Origin: Lotus japonicus
Lineage: Eukaryota; Streptophyta; Magnoliopsida; Fabales; Fabaceae
Assembly (NCBI RefSeq): GCF_012489685.1
Contig: NC_080044.1
Span: forward strand, 47,802,964-47,866,963
Length of the DNA stretch: 64,000 nucleotides
Reading direction: 5' to 3'
The position numbers and the translations under genes were made by a program. This document shows positions 1 through 10,175 of the stretch, in pieces. A model generated the notes under the pieces. It did not search any database. It worked only from the letters and a program-made list of their open reading frames with translations, and was not told where the DNA came from. Each line of letters begins with the position of its first letter. Within the stretch, counting starts at the first letter, position 1.

Positions 1-181
1 GTGGACTGGAGTAGCTTGAGTGACTTATCAAGTGAACCAGGATAAAATCCTTGTGTGCTTTTCTATCTCTTATCTTTAGCACTTAAGTTCTCGAAAGATT
101 TGTCAAAATCTTTAAGGTGGAAGTTTTGTTCTGAAAACGTTATTCAAACCCCCCCCCTTTCTACCGTTTTTCATACCTTCA
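1..181 (+). mobile_element. 3' end of a Sirevirus (SIRE-type copia) LTR running in from the left edge
   Basis: The block matches the end of the complete Sirevirus LTR at 9567-9759: the GTGGACTGGA-like start, the AACCAGGATAAAATC segment, the poly-C run and the terminal TTTTTCATACCTTCA. It ends in CA at 181, directly against Athila-like gag sequence. The next five bases (182-186, TGATG) would be the right target-site copy; the left copy lies outside the window. This is a separate insertion from the element at 961-9759. Confidence 0.85.
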
Positions 182-960
182 TGATGAAGCTCTCCAATAG
201 TTCCTCTAAGCTATTCTTGCCACCATTTTCACCAACTTGCTCTTGGTCTTGGTGAGATAGTCCAGAGATTTGATCTCGGAAACCTTGACTAGTCATGGTA
301 CAAGAATCACTAACTTGAGGCCCTCCAATAGCCACACACTCCACTTTGGCTACATTAGCACCGACCGCCTTGGTCGCCTTTATGTGCTTTTGAATCTCCA
401 CCATTCGTTCAGAGAGTTGCTTGTTGGAGGCCAAGAGCTTATCATAAGCTTCAACTTCAAACATACTCCTTCAGATTTGGCGATCATTTTCAGAGTTCAT
501 GGCTCTCGCTGCCATCTTCTCTATTAAGTCATACCCCGCTTATGGGGGAAGAGCATCGAACTCCCCACTTGAAGCCTCATCTAGGCCAAACCTCGAAGAG
601 TATTGTAAACCATCATAAAACGTTGCAAGCAATTCAGCTTGGGTGAGATTGTGTTGAGGGCATTTCCTCAAGAGCTTATTGAAGCGCTCCCAAGCTTCAT
701 AGAGATTCTCTTCAGCGGTTTGCACAAAAGTCATGATGTCTTTTTTCAGCTTCCTCAAAAGAGCTCTTGGGAAGAACCTTGTTGTGAATTTTTCTGCTAG
801 GTCTTCCCAACTAGTGATACTCCCTTGAGGCTGTGAGCCCATCCACTCCTCAGCCGTGTCCTTCAAAGAAAATGGAAACAAGCTCAACCGAATTGCATCC
901 ATCAGAAATTGTTCACCCGGTAAGTGTTGCAATTCCAGATGAACCTCTCCATGTGAGCGT
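182..960 (-). pseudogene. Athila-like Ty3/gypsy gag, C-terminal part, broken
   Basis: On the minus strand 540-960 reads as a retrotransposon gag domain: a LFPFSLKDTAEEWM motif, then TSWEDLAEKFTTRFFP, then a KxxxMTFVQ...LYEAWERFNKLLRKCP segment, as in plant Athila/Tat-type gag. Past a stop near 540 the same protein continues at 171-464 in another frame with a SNKQLSERMVEIQKHIKATK stretch that looks coiled-coil forming. The N-terminal part was separated by the Sirevirus inserted at 961-9759 and lies beyond 9764. The far end is cut at 181 by another Sirevirus LTR. In-frame stops and two insertions make it a pseudogene. The Athila assignment rests on the gag style and on the tRNA-Asp type primer site at 10152-10169. 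Confidence 0.75.
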
Positions 961-1569
961 TGTAAGACCCAGATTTGGTCAGGTGGTACAACTCTATGTT
1001 TTGATGATAACAAGTTTATTATTATGTATGAACAATTGTGGTACTCTAATGTTTGTCTATTTAAGTTGTGACAAACAGGCTCTGACTCTGATTCAAAGAT
1101 GATATATTATTCAGAGGTTGAAGACCAAGAGTAACCAGCACAACGCTTCTGCACTTAGCTACGTTCTTCTGAACAGTAGCAAACTCTTCAGACGCTCAGA
1201 AGATTAAAAGCTCTGATGTGGACTCCGAACGATCCAAGCTCTGAAGTTATGAACACCAGATGTTCTGAGGAACGGTCCAGAAGCTGAAGACTTGGAAGCA
1301 CTGAAGTCCAAGAGTAAGCTGGCTCTAAAGAGCAGAAGCACTTCATGCTCTGAATGCCAGATGTTCTGATGAACGGTCCAGAAGCAGAAGTTCTGATGAT
1401 ATGAAGATCCAAGCTTCGCTCTGACTCTGATCACACAAGCTTCACAAGTTCCAACATGAAGCGGCGCCCAAGATCAAGAGTCAGCTAGGCCCAGGCAACG
1501 TCACTGTCATTCGTACAAAAGCTAATGTACTATTCTGACTGCCTTACCTACGACGTTCAGCCATAGCAG
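961..1569 (+). repeat. Truncated 5' LTR of the Sirevirus
   Basis: Aligns base for base, with scattered differences, to 8530-9150 of the right LTR and ends at CAGCCATAGCAG. The LTR carries two internal direct copies of a motif beginning CCAGATGTTCTGA(G/T)GAACGG (near 1255 and 1365). The right LTR differs at the second copy, where a short alternative sequence replaces the repeat. Confidence 0.88.
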
Positions 1570-1590
1570 AAAGTAAAGTGCCTTCTTTAT
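1569..1590 (+). repeat. 22-bp filler at the Sirevirus deletion junction
   Basis: A 22-bp stretch containing AAAGTAAAGTGCCTTC sits exactly between the truncated LTR and integrase. It is an exact copy of 1677-1698, about 108 bp downstream inside integrase. It looks like templated filler DNA copied during repair of the break that made the deletion. Confidence 0.7.
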
Positions 1591-2690
1591 GTAAGTCAGA
1601 TTGATGGCTCTGTTCTGTTTAACAGCAAGAGGCGGAACAACATCTATAAGATCAGATCATCTGAGTTGGAAACTCGGAAAGTAAAGTGCCTTCTTTATTT
1701 TAATGAAGAGCAATGGGTATGACATAGACGGTTAGGGCATGCTAGTATGAGAAAGATTTCTCAGCTGAGTAAGCTTGACCTTGTCAGGGGCTTACCCACT
1801 CTGAAGTATTCTTCAGATGCTCTTTGTGAAGCTTGGCAGAAAGGAAAATTTACAAAAGTCCCTTTCAAGGCAAAGAATGTTGTTTCCACCTCAAGGTCAT
1901 TGGAACTTCTGCATATTGACCTATTTGGCCCGGTGAAAACTGAGTCTATAGGTGGCAAGAAATATGGGATGGTCATCGTTGACGACTATAGCCACTGGAC
2001 ATGGGTAAAATTATTAAGACACAAGGATGAGTCGCATTCTGTGTTCTCTACCTCCAAGTACAGAATGAGAAATCCAGTAGGATTGTCTACGTGAGAAGTG
2101 ATCATGGTGGAGAGTTTGAGAATGAGGAGTTTGAGAAAATCTTTGATACCTATGAGATATCTCATGATTTCTCTTGTCCTAGAACTCCTCAGCAGAATGG
2201 CGTTGAAGAAAGAAAGAACAGAACTCTCCAAGAGATGGCTAGAACCATGATACAAGAAACTAGTATGGCAAAGCACTTCTAGGCCGAGGCAGTAAACACA
2301 TCGTGTTATATTCAGAACAGGATCTCCATAAGACCAATTCTGAATAAGACTCCTTATGAATTGTGGAAGAATATAAAGCCCAACATTTCCTACTTTCATC
2401 CTTTTGGGTGTGTGTGTTATATGTTAAATACTAAAGATAGATTGCATAAGTTTGATTCCAAGTCTGTGAAATGTTATTTGCTAGAATACTCTGAACGTTC
2501 TAAAGGTTTTAGAGTTTAAAATATTGAATCTAGAACTATTGAAGAATCTATACATGTTAGATTTGATGATAAGCTTGACTCTGACAAGTCAAAGCTAGCT
2601 GAAAAGTTTGCAGATATGAGCATAACTATTTCAGAGGAAGACAAAGATTCAGAGAATGCTAATCCAGAAGCAAATACATAAGAAGAATCT
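1591..2690 (+). pseudogene. Sirevirus integrase, broken
   Basis: Copia integrase would join the element cDNA to host DNA. Visible parts: an N-terminal RRLGHASM segment of the gag-pre-integrase zinc region near 1730, the core around IDLFGPVKT and VDDYSHWTW (1910-2000), then a frameshift near 2090 into SDHGGEFENEEFE and RTPQQNGVEERKNRTLQEMA. The catalytic acidic residues of the D,D,E core are therefore recognisable but split across two frames. A stop follows KHF at 2280 and more stops lie near 2517 and 2680. The region up to 2690 still reads as integrase C-terminus (GCVCYMLNTKDRLHKFD). Confidence 0.88.
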
Positions 2691-4349
2691 GCCACAACTT
2701 CTGAACCTTCACGTCAGAAGAAGAGCAGAGTTATAGCCTCTCATCCTGAAGAATTGATTCTGGGAGACAAAGATGAACCAGTCAGAACCAGATCCTCCTT
2801 CAAGCCTTCTGAAGAGACTCTTCTAAGTTTAAAGGGCTTAGTCTCTCTGATTGAGCCAACCTCTATTGATCAAGCTCTTCAAGACAAAGATTGGGTTCTG
2901 GCTATGGAAGAAGAACTGAATCAATTCACCAAGAATGATGTTTGGAATCTTGTCAAGTCACCTAAGAACACACACATCATTGGAACCAAGTGGGTTTTCA
3001 GAAACAAACTCAACGAGAAGGGAGAAGTTGTCAGAAACAAAGCCAGGCTTGTTGCACAAGGCTACAGTCAATAAGAAGGCATTGATTACACTGAAACCAT
3101 TGCTCCTGTAGCAAGGTTAGAAGCTATAAGGTTGCTGATTTCATTCTCTATGAATCACAACATTGTTCTTCATCAAATGGATGTCAAGAGTGCTTTCCTC
3201 AGCGGTTATATCTCTGAAGAAGTGTACGTTCATCAACCCCCTGGGTTTGAAGAAGCTCAACATCCCGATCATGTCTTCAAGCTCAAGAAATCTCTCTATG
3301 GTCTAAAGCAAGCTCCAAGAGCATGGTATGAGAGACTCAGTACTTTCCTTCTGGAAAATGGGTTCGTAAGGGGCAAAGTGGATACAACTCTCTTTTGCAA
3401 AACTTATAAAAATGACATTCTTATAGTTCAAATCTATGTTGATGATATCATATTCGGCTCTGCTAATCCTTCTCTGTGCAAGGAATTTTCTAAGCTAATG
3501 CAGGCTGAATTTGAAATGAGTATGATGGGAGAACTCAAGTACTTTCTAGGGATTCAAGTAGATCAACAACCAGAAGCAACGTACATTCACCAAAGCAAAT
3601 ATACCAATGAACTTCTGACGAAGTTCAATATGTCAGAATGTACTCCTGCTAAGACTCCAATGCATCCTACGTGCATTCTGGAAGTAGAAGACACAAGCTC
3701 AAAGGTTTGTCAGAAGCTCTATCGTGGTATGATAGGCTCTCTTCTTTATCTGACTGCATCCAGGCCAGATATTCTTTTCAGTGTTCATTTATGTGCTCGT
3801 TTTCAATCAGATCCTAGAGAAACTCACTTAACTACAGTTAAGAGAGTTCTCAAATATCTGAAAGGCTCTACTAACCTAGGCTTGATGTATAAGAAAACAT
3901 CAGAGTATAAGCTTTAAGGTTGCTGTGATGCTGATTACGCAGGAGACAGAACTGAAAGGAAAAGCACTTCTGGAAATTGTCAATTTCTAGGAAGCAACTT
4001 AGTCTCATGGGCAAGCAAGAGGCAATCTACAATTGCTCTATCTACTGAAGAGGCAGAATATATATCAGCTGCTATCTGTAGCACTCAGATGCTCTGGATG
4101 AAACATCAGGTAGAAGATTATCAGATCTTTGAGAGCAATATCCCAATCTATTGTGACAACACTGCTTTTATCTCTCTAAGTAAGAATCCTATCTTACACT
4201 CAAGGGCCAAACACATTGAGGTAAAGTATCACTTTATTAGATATTATGTTCAGAAAGGCGTACTTCTTCTGAAGTTTGTGGATATTGACCATCAATGGGC
4301 AGATATCTTCACAAAGCCCTTAGCAGATAATAGATTTAAATTATTCTGA
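2691..4349 (+). pseudogene. Sirevirus reverse transcriptase and RNase H, broken
   Basis: Copia-type RT begins near 2850 (SIDQALQDKDWVLAMEEELNQF, GTKWVFRNKLNEKGEVVRNKARLVAQGY). A stop at 3073 interrupts it and the frame resumes. The 261-codon stretch 3132-3917 holds the palm: QMDVKSAFLSG with the first catalytic Asp, LKQAPRAWYERL, and YVDDIIFG with the Asp pair. A further stop at 3916 separates RNase H ([28 protein letters not shown], then [25 protein letters not shown]), which ends at 4349. Only a few single-base stops separate it from an open frame, so it is moderately old. It cannot make a full pol protein. Confidence 0.92.
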
Positions 4350-4824
4350 AAAATCTGAATATGGACTTTTGTCCTATATGAAGATGGATCATAACCTCTA
4401 ACTATGATGCTTCTTTATCAGAAGCTGTCTAGCTTAGAAGGTTACTTAATCAGAGGTTAGTACCCATTGGTATTACTTCTGTGATAAGTCATCAAATGCG
4501 TGTCAGATTTATTCTGATACCTAGTTCCTTGTGCCTCTTGAGAATTTCTGTTGTAATGATACATACCACTTGATTCTCCACCGCGTGTTATTAGTATTTA
4601 ATGCTGATTATTACAACTTTAATTTTCAACCATTGATTTTTACCTTTACCTTTGATTTCTCAACTACTCAGCGGTTACTTTTGAAAAATCACTATTTACC
4701 CACGATCTCACACACGTTCCTATCACTTCACTCATTCACATTGATTCTCAAAATCTTGAAATTTTTTTCTCTCTCTCTCTCTCTCCTCACAATCCCTCTT
4801 CACCTAAAACCTTCATCATCGTCC
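4350..4824 (+). other. Non-coding spacer between pol and env-like ORF
   Basis: No gene is seen. It holds a (CT)n polypyrimidine run at about 4768-4790, some 35 bp before the next start codon. That would suit a splice acceptor for a spliced downstream message, as proposed for env-like ORFs of this lineage; this use is inference. Confidence 0.5.
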
Positions 4825-7021
4825 ATGGATTCTTCAATCAGCCACAAGCAAGCAGCGACTCTGGAGTATCTCAACTCCTTTTCTCAGGAGGGTCAAAGCA
4901 AAGGTTTGGAAGAAACCTTTGATGGACCGGTTTTTCCTCATCTTCATGCCGGAGGATCATATTCATCTTCTCAGGCTCAACCCAGAAAGCCTGAACCAGA
5001 AAGGAAAAGGTTGCTGAAATGAAGGATGCTCCGGTCGAATGTGTTCTTACTTTTGAAGAACTGACTGTTCTCTGTGAACCAAGGGTTGATTTTGATAACC
5101 TTGAGCAACACGGGGTCAATTTGAAGGATGAGGTTGCCGCTCAGGGCTGGGAAAGCTACTTCAACCGTCTTCCTAGGCCCGTCTATGTGAAATTGGTCAA
5201 GGAATTCTGGAGAAAGGCCACCTGCAATGATGTTCAGATTACCTCATACATTCTGGGGCAGAAGATTGTTATCTCAGAAATCTCTATCGCCAAGCTTCTG
5301 GGAATGGAAAACAAGAGAGGGAAACGCTTCACCAATGTCGACAACCAGATACGGTTGGTCCAAAAGTATGTTAATCCTCATCTCTTTGGCAACAAGGTTC
5401 CCAAGTCCGATTGTAAGACTAAGGATCTCTCTGCCAAAATGAAGGTCTGACACAAGATACTTCTAACGTGCATCAATCCAAGACCCACCTCCAACTCTCC
5501 AGACTACATGAACGCTACCCAGAAGTGTATGCTTTACTGTCTGGATATGAAGTTCAAGCTCTGTCTTCCCTACCTCCTCTTTCAGTATTTGAAGGATGCT
5601 GTAAAAAACCAAGGACCACAACCACCTCTGACAAAGCTTCAATCAAGTACGTTCCCTTTGGAAGAATGCTTTCAGACATCTTCATTGAGAATGGGTTGGT
5701 CAATTTTGTGAAGGACTCAAATTGCTTGGATGATCTGACTGTGGCCACTAGAGAAGCCATTAATGCCAAGACCCTCTCAACCATGAAGATCATTGAGAAA
5801 TTCACTGTGATACCAGTCAAGGAATCACCTGACGAGTTGGCTCTGAGACGCATCTACGTCGATGGTTACCCACTATGGTCCAAGGAGGACTCTCCATAAG
5901 CCATTGTGGAATATCTGAATAGTCTGAAGGATGAAGGCGTTGATGTAGATCCTGAAGTGTTCATCAAGAATCTTCCTGAGACTTCAAGTGCTGAGCCTCC
6001 AAGGAAAAGGAAGTCTGAAGTGGAATCCTCTGAAGGCGATCAGAAGGCCAAGAAGAAGAAGACCAAGAAGGACTCTGCCTCAAAAAATCTGAGTTAGAAT
6101 CCTGCTCCAAGATCAACCAGAGGCTCTGCCCGACGTGTAAGTAAATCCACATCTGCATCTGTTTCCTTTGCTCTCAAGTCAATTGATGAAACTCTACCCT
6201 TGCCACCTCCTTCTTCCAGCACCACCTCAATCCCACCTTTGATCGTACCTCTTTCCACTCAACCTATTCACACTACCATCACCACTGTCACCACAACCTC
6301 TAACCAACAAAATCCTCAACAACCTAACCAAGATCTCTTGGAATGAATCCGCCAAACCTCTACTGCTCCAACTCCACCAATCATACATCTCACCTATCCC
6401 AGACTCACCTCAAATGAATCCGACCCATCCAATCCTGTTCCTCTCTCTGTTGCCTTTCAAACAGCGATTGTTCCTTCAACAACCTCAGAACCCTCTGATG
6501 TCACCCTCAGAAACTACTCCCCAACCATTTCCAAAGATTTTGCCTTCTCCCAACCAGAAAACCCAGCAATCCAATCTCCATCTAATCCACCTATCCAAGA
6601 TCAGATGATTATAGACCAAGCATATGAACAGCTCCACTCTGAAGCAAAAACTTCTGCTCCAGTTACCTCTGAAGCTTCAAGCTCCACTCTGAAATGCACC
6701 TCTTCCAACCAAGCTCTGATTTCCTTCAGCTCACCTGAGCCACATAACCTTCTTGAGTTTCTGAACTGCATGACTATTGAGGCAAACACAGTGATCCGCA
6801 ATCTGTACTTTGCCACTTATAATTGTCCTAAACCAAGATTGGTAAAAACTTATTGGGAAAGTTTTGAGCATTGGCTGAGAATGCAACTTGAAGACTTGCT
6901 TGCGTATGCTGACTATGATAAGGATAATAGAATCAAGAATGCTGAAGCAAGAGAAGCCTCTCTGAAAGCGCGTGCTGAATATCAAGGTCTTCTGAGATTG
7001 CAAGAGTTAGCTCTGGCTTGA
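4825..7021 (+). pseudogene. Sirevirus env-like / plant transposon protein ORF, broken
   Basis: The extra ORF between pol and the 3' LTR. It starts at the ATG at 4825 (MDSSISHKQAATLEYLNSF), runs to a stop at 5022 and continues in another frame with a region matching the 'putative plant transposon protein' domain (ESYFNRLPRPVYVKLVKEFW, YILGQKIVISEISIAKLLGM, 5140-5310). It then goes through 5468-5899 in a third frame. A lysine-rich stretch (RKRKSEV...KAKKKKTKK, 5995-6080) is a likely nuclear-type basic patch. A Ser/Thr/Pro-rich section follows, then a charged, Ala/Glu-rich C-terminal part at 6605-7021 that may be coiled coil. There are at least four frame breaks. No clear signal peptide or membrane anchor is seen, so 'envelope' is only the family label. 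Confidence 0.75.
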
Positions 7022-7338
7022 ATTCGTAGCAGAGAAGAAGAAGAAAATGCAGTTCTCCAAGTTGCACTTGAAGATGAAATGGCTGAATGGATTCAAGCTG
7101 AGACTGTTTATGAAGATGCGGCATGTGAAGAAGGCACTCGCCTTGCAGCTCTTCTTAAGAATGGCAAAGCCCCTTATATATATATCTTGTTGGTTTTCTT
7201 GTTTATCTTTGTTATTAGTTTTACTTATTGTTTTCTTTTATCGTTTTCATTATCTGATATTTATCACCTTTTCTAACATCACACATACACACAATATAAA
7301 CACAATTTTTTCTTTATTCATTGAAATTCTGAGTACAT

Positions 7339-7742
7339 CTAGAATGGAGGATTTATCCTCATTACATGATAACGCTCTAGCATTACTGCTAGTTGCCTAT
7401 CTATGGGCTGCCTCTGACGAATCAGTTGCGCCATTTCATTCTTGCACTCTTCCTGTCGCTCTTCTGTGTCATCTGCTCGGAGCTCCAGTTCCATCTCCCA
7501 ACCACCAATCATCATGGTGATTTCCACCTCCTCTCGGAAGAGCTCGCCTAGCTCCTCCACGTATTCCAGAAAAATGCGAAGTGTCGCATCCAGGACAGGA
7601 TCCAATTCCATTCCAAGCAACCGGCAGACAAGTTGGCGGATGCTATCCACCGTTGTCCTCCGGTAGTACAGAGCAGCATACAGGTTCTGCTCAAAAGCTC
7701 TCTCTCTCTCAAATCGTTAAGAGCTCTCTCAAAATTTGTCAT
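7339..7742 (-). pseudogene. Antisense ORF inside the Sirevirus 3' region, acidic coiled-coil-like protein with one frameshift
   Basis: Opposite to the element's own genes, the minus strand starts MTNFERALNDLRERELLSR at 7742. After one frame change near 7650 it continues through DSIRQLVCRLLGMELDPVLD, LRIFLEYVEELGELFREEVE and ELELRADDTEERQEE to a stop at 7339. The product of about 133 codons would be Glu-, Leu- and Arg-rich with heptad-like spacing. A TATAAATAG box lies about 44 bp upstream of this ATG. An upstream in-frame ATG at 7772 sits too close to the box to be the start. I do not recognise the family. Antisense accessory ORFs are known in some plant LTR elements (Tat lineage), so this may be a Sirevirus counterpart. 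One frameshift suggests this copy is dead. Confidence 0.55.
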
Positions 7743-7785
7743 GTTGATTTCTTTCGAGTATGCTCTCCTCACTCAGAAAGCTCTT

Positions 7786-7794
7786 CTATTTATA
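7786..7794 (-). promoter_or_regulatory. TATA box for the antisense ORF
   Basis: On the minus strand the sequence reads GAGTATAAATAGAAG. The box is about 44 bp upstream of the ATG at 7742, which would place a transcription start about 15-20 bp before the ATG and give a very short leader. The fit of box and ORF is seen in the sequence; promoter activity is inferred. Confidence 0.5.
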
Positions 7795-8010
7795 CTCCTG
7801 GAACGCTTGCTAGCATTTATTACTGAAACACCTTCCCAAGACACCGTTACCAAGATTATCTTTGAATATCTGAAAGTCTTTTGACCGATGGTAAACGTTG
7901 TTTCTCCTTCTCTGGCCGATATTCTTCATCTCATTTATTTTACTCCTTATTTTCTGTGTGTATTAATTATCTTATTCTCCTTATTTTTTGTTTGTGAACT
8001 TAGTCCTTTT

Positions 8011-8529
8011 GAGGGGGAGTCTCTGCACTTCAATGCTAAGTTTTTCACACCCCTGATCTTTTTGCTTATGACAAAAAGGGGGAGTACACCACAGTTTTTG
8101 ATGTGTTATTTTTTTCTTTTGGAGAATTTGAAGTTACATATCGTTATGACTATAGATCTTTCATGAGGCACTAGCAAGGAATACATTTCACTTCTTCTGA
8201 AGTGATCATATGCACTAATTTCCTCTATGCTTTAATATACTATGTCATACTGTTCATTAAATGATTGACTCTGATTGATACATCTCTCTGATCATTTATT
8301 CTATTAAAGCTCAGAATCTAGACTACTCTAACGTTTTCATTAAGTCACAAATTCAGGGGGAGCTTAGCTCAGAATCAAGCTCATTACTTGGATTCAGAAG
8401 GAGCTAAATAAACTATACATATCAGGATAAGTTTAACTCAGATACCTTAAAATCTGAGTGTATTCAGTTTATTGTTTAAGAATTGTTCATCAAAATACTT
8501 GGTTTTGTCATCATCAAAAAGGGGGAGAT
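8011..8529 (+). promoter_or_regulatory. Series of polypurine tracts before the 3' LTR
   Basis: Four GGGGGAG-type purine tracts occur: near 8012 (GAGGGGGAGTC), 8075 (AAAAAGGGGGAGTA), 8355 (CAGGGGGAGC) and 8515-8528 (AAAAAGGGGGAGA). The last abuts the LTR start at 8530 and is the plus-strand priming site. Repeated purine tracts are a known Sirevirus trait. Confidence 0.75.
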
Positions 8530-9759
8530 TGTAAGACCCAGATTTGGTCAGGTGGTACAACTCTAAGTTTTGATGATAACAAGTTTATTTTTATGTATGA
8601 ACAATTGTGGTACTCTAACGTTTGTCTGTTTAAGTTGTGAAAAACAGGCTCTGACTCTGATTCAAAGATGATATATTATTCAGAGGTTGAAGACCAAGAG
8701 TAACCAGCACAACGCTTCTGCACTTAGCTACGTTCTTCTGAACGGTAGCAAACACTTTAGACGCTCTGAAGATTAAAAGCTCTGATGTGGACTCCGAACG
8801 ATCCAAGCTCTGAAGTTCTGAAGACCAGATGTTCTGAGGAACGGTCCAGAAGCTGAAGACTTGGAAGCACTGAAGTCCAAGAGTAAGCTGGCTCTCAAGA
8901 CTAGAAGCACTTCATGCTCTGAATGCCAGATGTTCTGATGAAAAGGTGATAAATAGCTTCACAAAAGCAGAAGTTCTGATGATCTGAAGATCCAATCTTC
9001 GCTCTGACTCTGATCACAAAAGCTTCACAAGTTCCAACATGAAGCGACGCCCAAGATCAAGAGTCAACTAGGCCAAGGCAACGTCACTGTCATTCGTAGA
9101 AAAGCTAATGTACTATTCTGACTGCCTTACCTACGATGTTCAGCCATAGCAGGCTCTGGAAATTCCAGAACTGCCCTCCAACGGACAGATTCATCCAACG
9201 GATACACTTTCTAAACCTTGGAGTATTTAAAGGCTGAAGACAGAAGAAATAAGCTAAGAAAACTTTGTGCATAGACGTGAAATACTTTCAACGAATACCT
9301 TAGCAATATTTCTTCATTGTTCTTATTGTGTTTACATCTGCTTGTTTAGAAGCATCTCTTTGTAAACCAAACTCTTTCACAAACTTTGTTTGTAGTTCCT
9401 TGAGAGACCAGTGAGGTCAGTATTCTTGAGAAGACTAAGGCAAGGATGTCTTAGTGCTGCTAGTTCGTTGTATTGTTAGTCACTGAGCAAGGTTGCTAGT
9501 GCAGTTGTAACAATCATTGAATAGTGAATTGCCTTTATTCTAAGAAGGAAGAAATCACCTTAACGGGTGGACTGGATTAGCTTGAGTGATTTATGAAGTG
9601 TAACAGGATAAAATCATTGTGTGCTTTTCTCTTTCCCTTATCTCTTGCACCTTGTGATCTTTAGTCCGAAAAGATTATCCTTAATCTTAGAGGGATATTT
9701 CTAAAAGCTAAAAACCCTATTCAAACCCCCCCCCCCTTCTAGTGTTTTTCACACCTTCA
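8530..9759 (+). repeat. 3' LTR of the Sirevirus, complete
   Basis: Begins TGTAAGACCC directly after the purine tract and ends ACACCTTCA at 9759, 1230 bp long. The start matches 961 onward. The poly-C run and the terminal 190 bp match the LTR ends at 1-181 and 41520-41733. The TSD AGCGT follows at 9760-9764. Confidence 0.92.
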
Positions 9760-9764
9760 AGCGT

Positions 9765-10151
9765 GAGGATCTTCCCAGGCACCTCTACCATATTGGCTTT
9801 GGCTCACCAAGTTGATGAATGCCGGTCTCAACTCAAAGTTTCCCACTCCCTTGGAAAAAACAATGCTCCCGGGATAGTCATAACTCATGATAGACGAAGT
9901 GAGTTCCTGAAGAGACCGGTTGGCATTCTCAACTTCTTGTTATCGTAACCGGAGGGTGATCCCTTCTTGGATTCTCGCCTCAATGTGGGCTTCAATCTCC
10001 TCCTCTGTTATATGGCCACACATGACGGTGTCTCCTGTGAGACTATCTTGAAAGTGTGACACTCAAACAGAGAAATATTAGTAGCACTAATTCTAGACAA
10101 AGATAAAAAAAAACCATAAACTAAAAACTTAAACCAAAAACCACAAATAAT
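9765..10151 (-). mobile_element. Athila-like leader and gag start, continuation beyond the Sirevirus
   Basis: This is the upstream side of the minus-strand Athila-like element, split from 182-960 by the Sirevirus. It lies between the gag fragment and the primer site, as a leader and gag N-terminus should. No convincing open gag frame is left; several stops are present on the minus strand. Confidence 0.5.
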
Positions 10152-10169
10152 TCCCCGGCAACAGCACCA
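10152..10169 (-). promoter_or_regulatory. Primer-binding site of the Athila-like element (tRNA-Asp type)
   Basis: The minus strand reads TGGTGCTGTTGCCGGGGA, two changes from the TGGCGCCGTTGCCGGGGA primer site usual in Athila elements. It sits a few bases from the LTR terminus (TGTTGGTAAATC on the plus strand from about 10176). Confidence 0.8.
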
Positions 10170-10175
10170 AAAACT

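Larger units (their letters stand above)
961..9759 (+). mobile_element. Sirevirus (SIRE/Maximus) Ty1/copia retrotransposon, internally deleted, bounded by TSD AGCGT
   Basis: Both ends are visible: TGTAAGACCC at 961 and ...ACACCTTCA at 9759, flanked by AGCGT at 956-960 and 9760-9764. The right LTR starts at 8530 behind a purine tract. The 5' half is deleted: the left LTR stops at about 1569 and is joined to integrase, so the rest of that LTR, the primer site, gag and protease are missing. Order is truncated LTR, integrase, RT-RNase H, a non-coding stretch with a polypyrimidine run, an env-like ORF, an antisense ORF, purine tracts and the 3' LTR. This order is typical of the Sirevirus lineage. 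It lies inside a minus-strand Athila-like gag. Confidence 0.93.

Noticed and set aside
1188..1434. Minus-strand frames in the Sirevirus 5' LTR
   Set aside because: The same LTR at 8530-9759 does not keep them, and they consist of LTR direct-repeat sequence.
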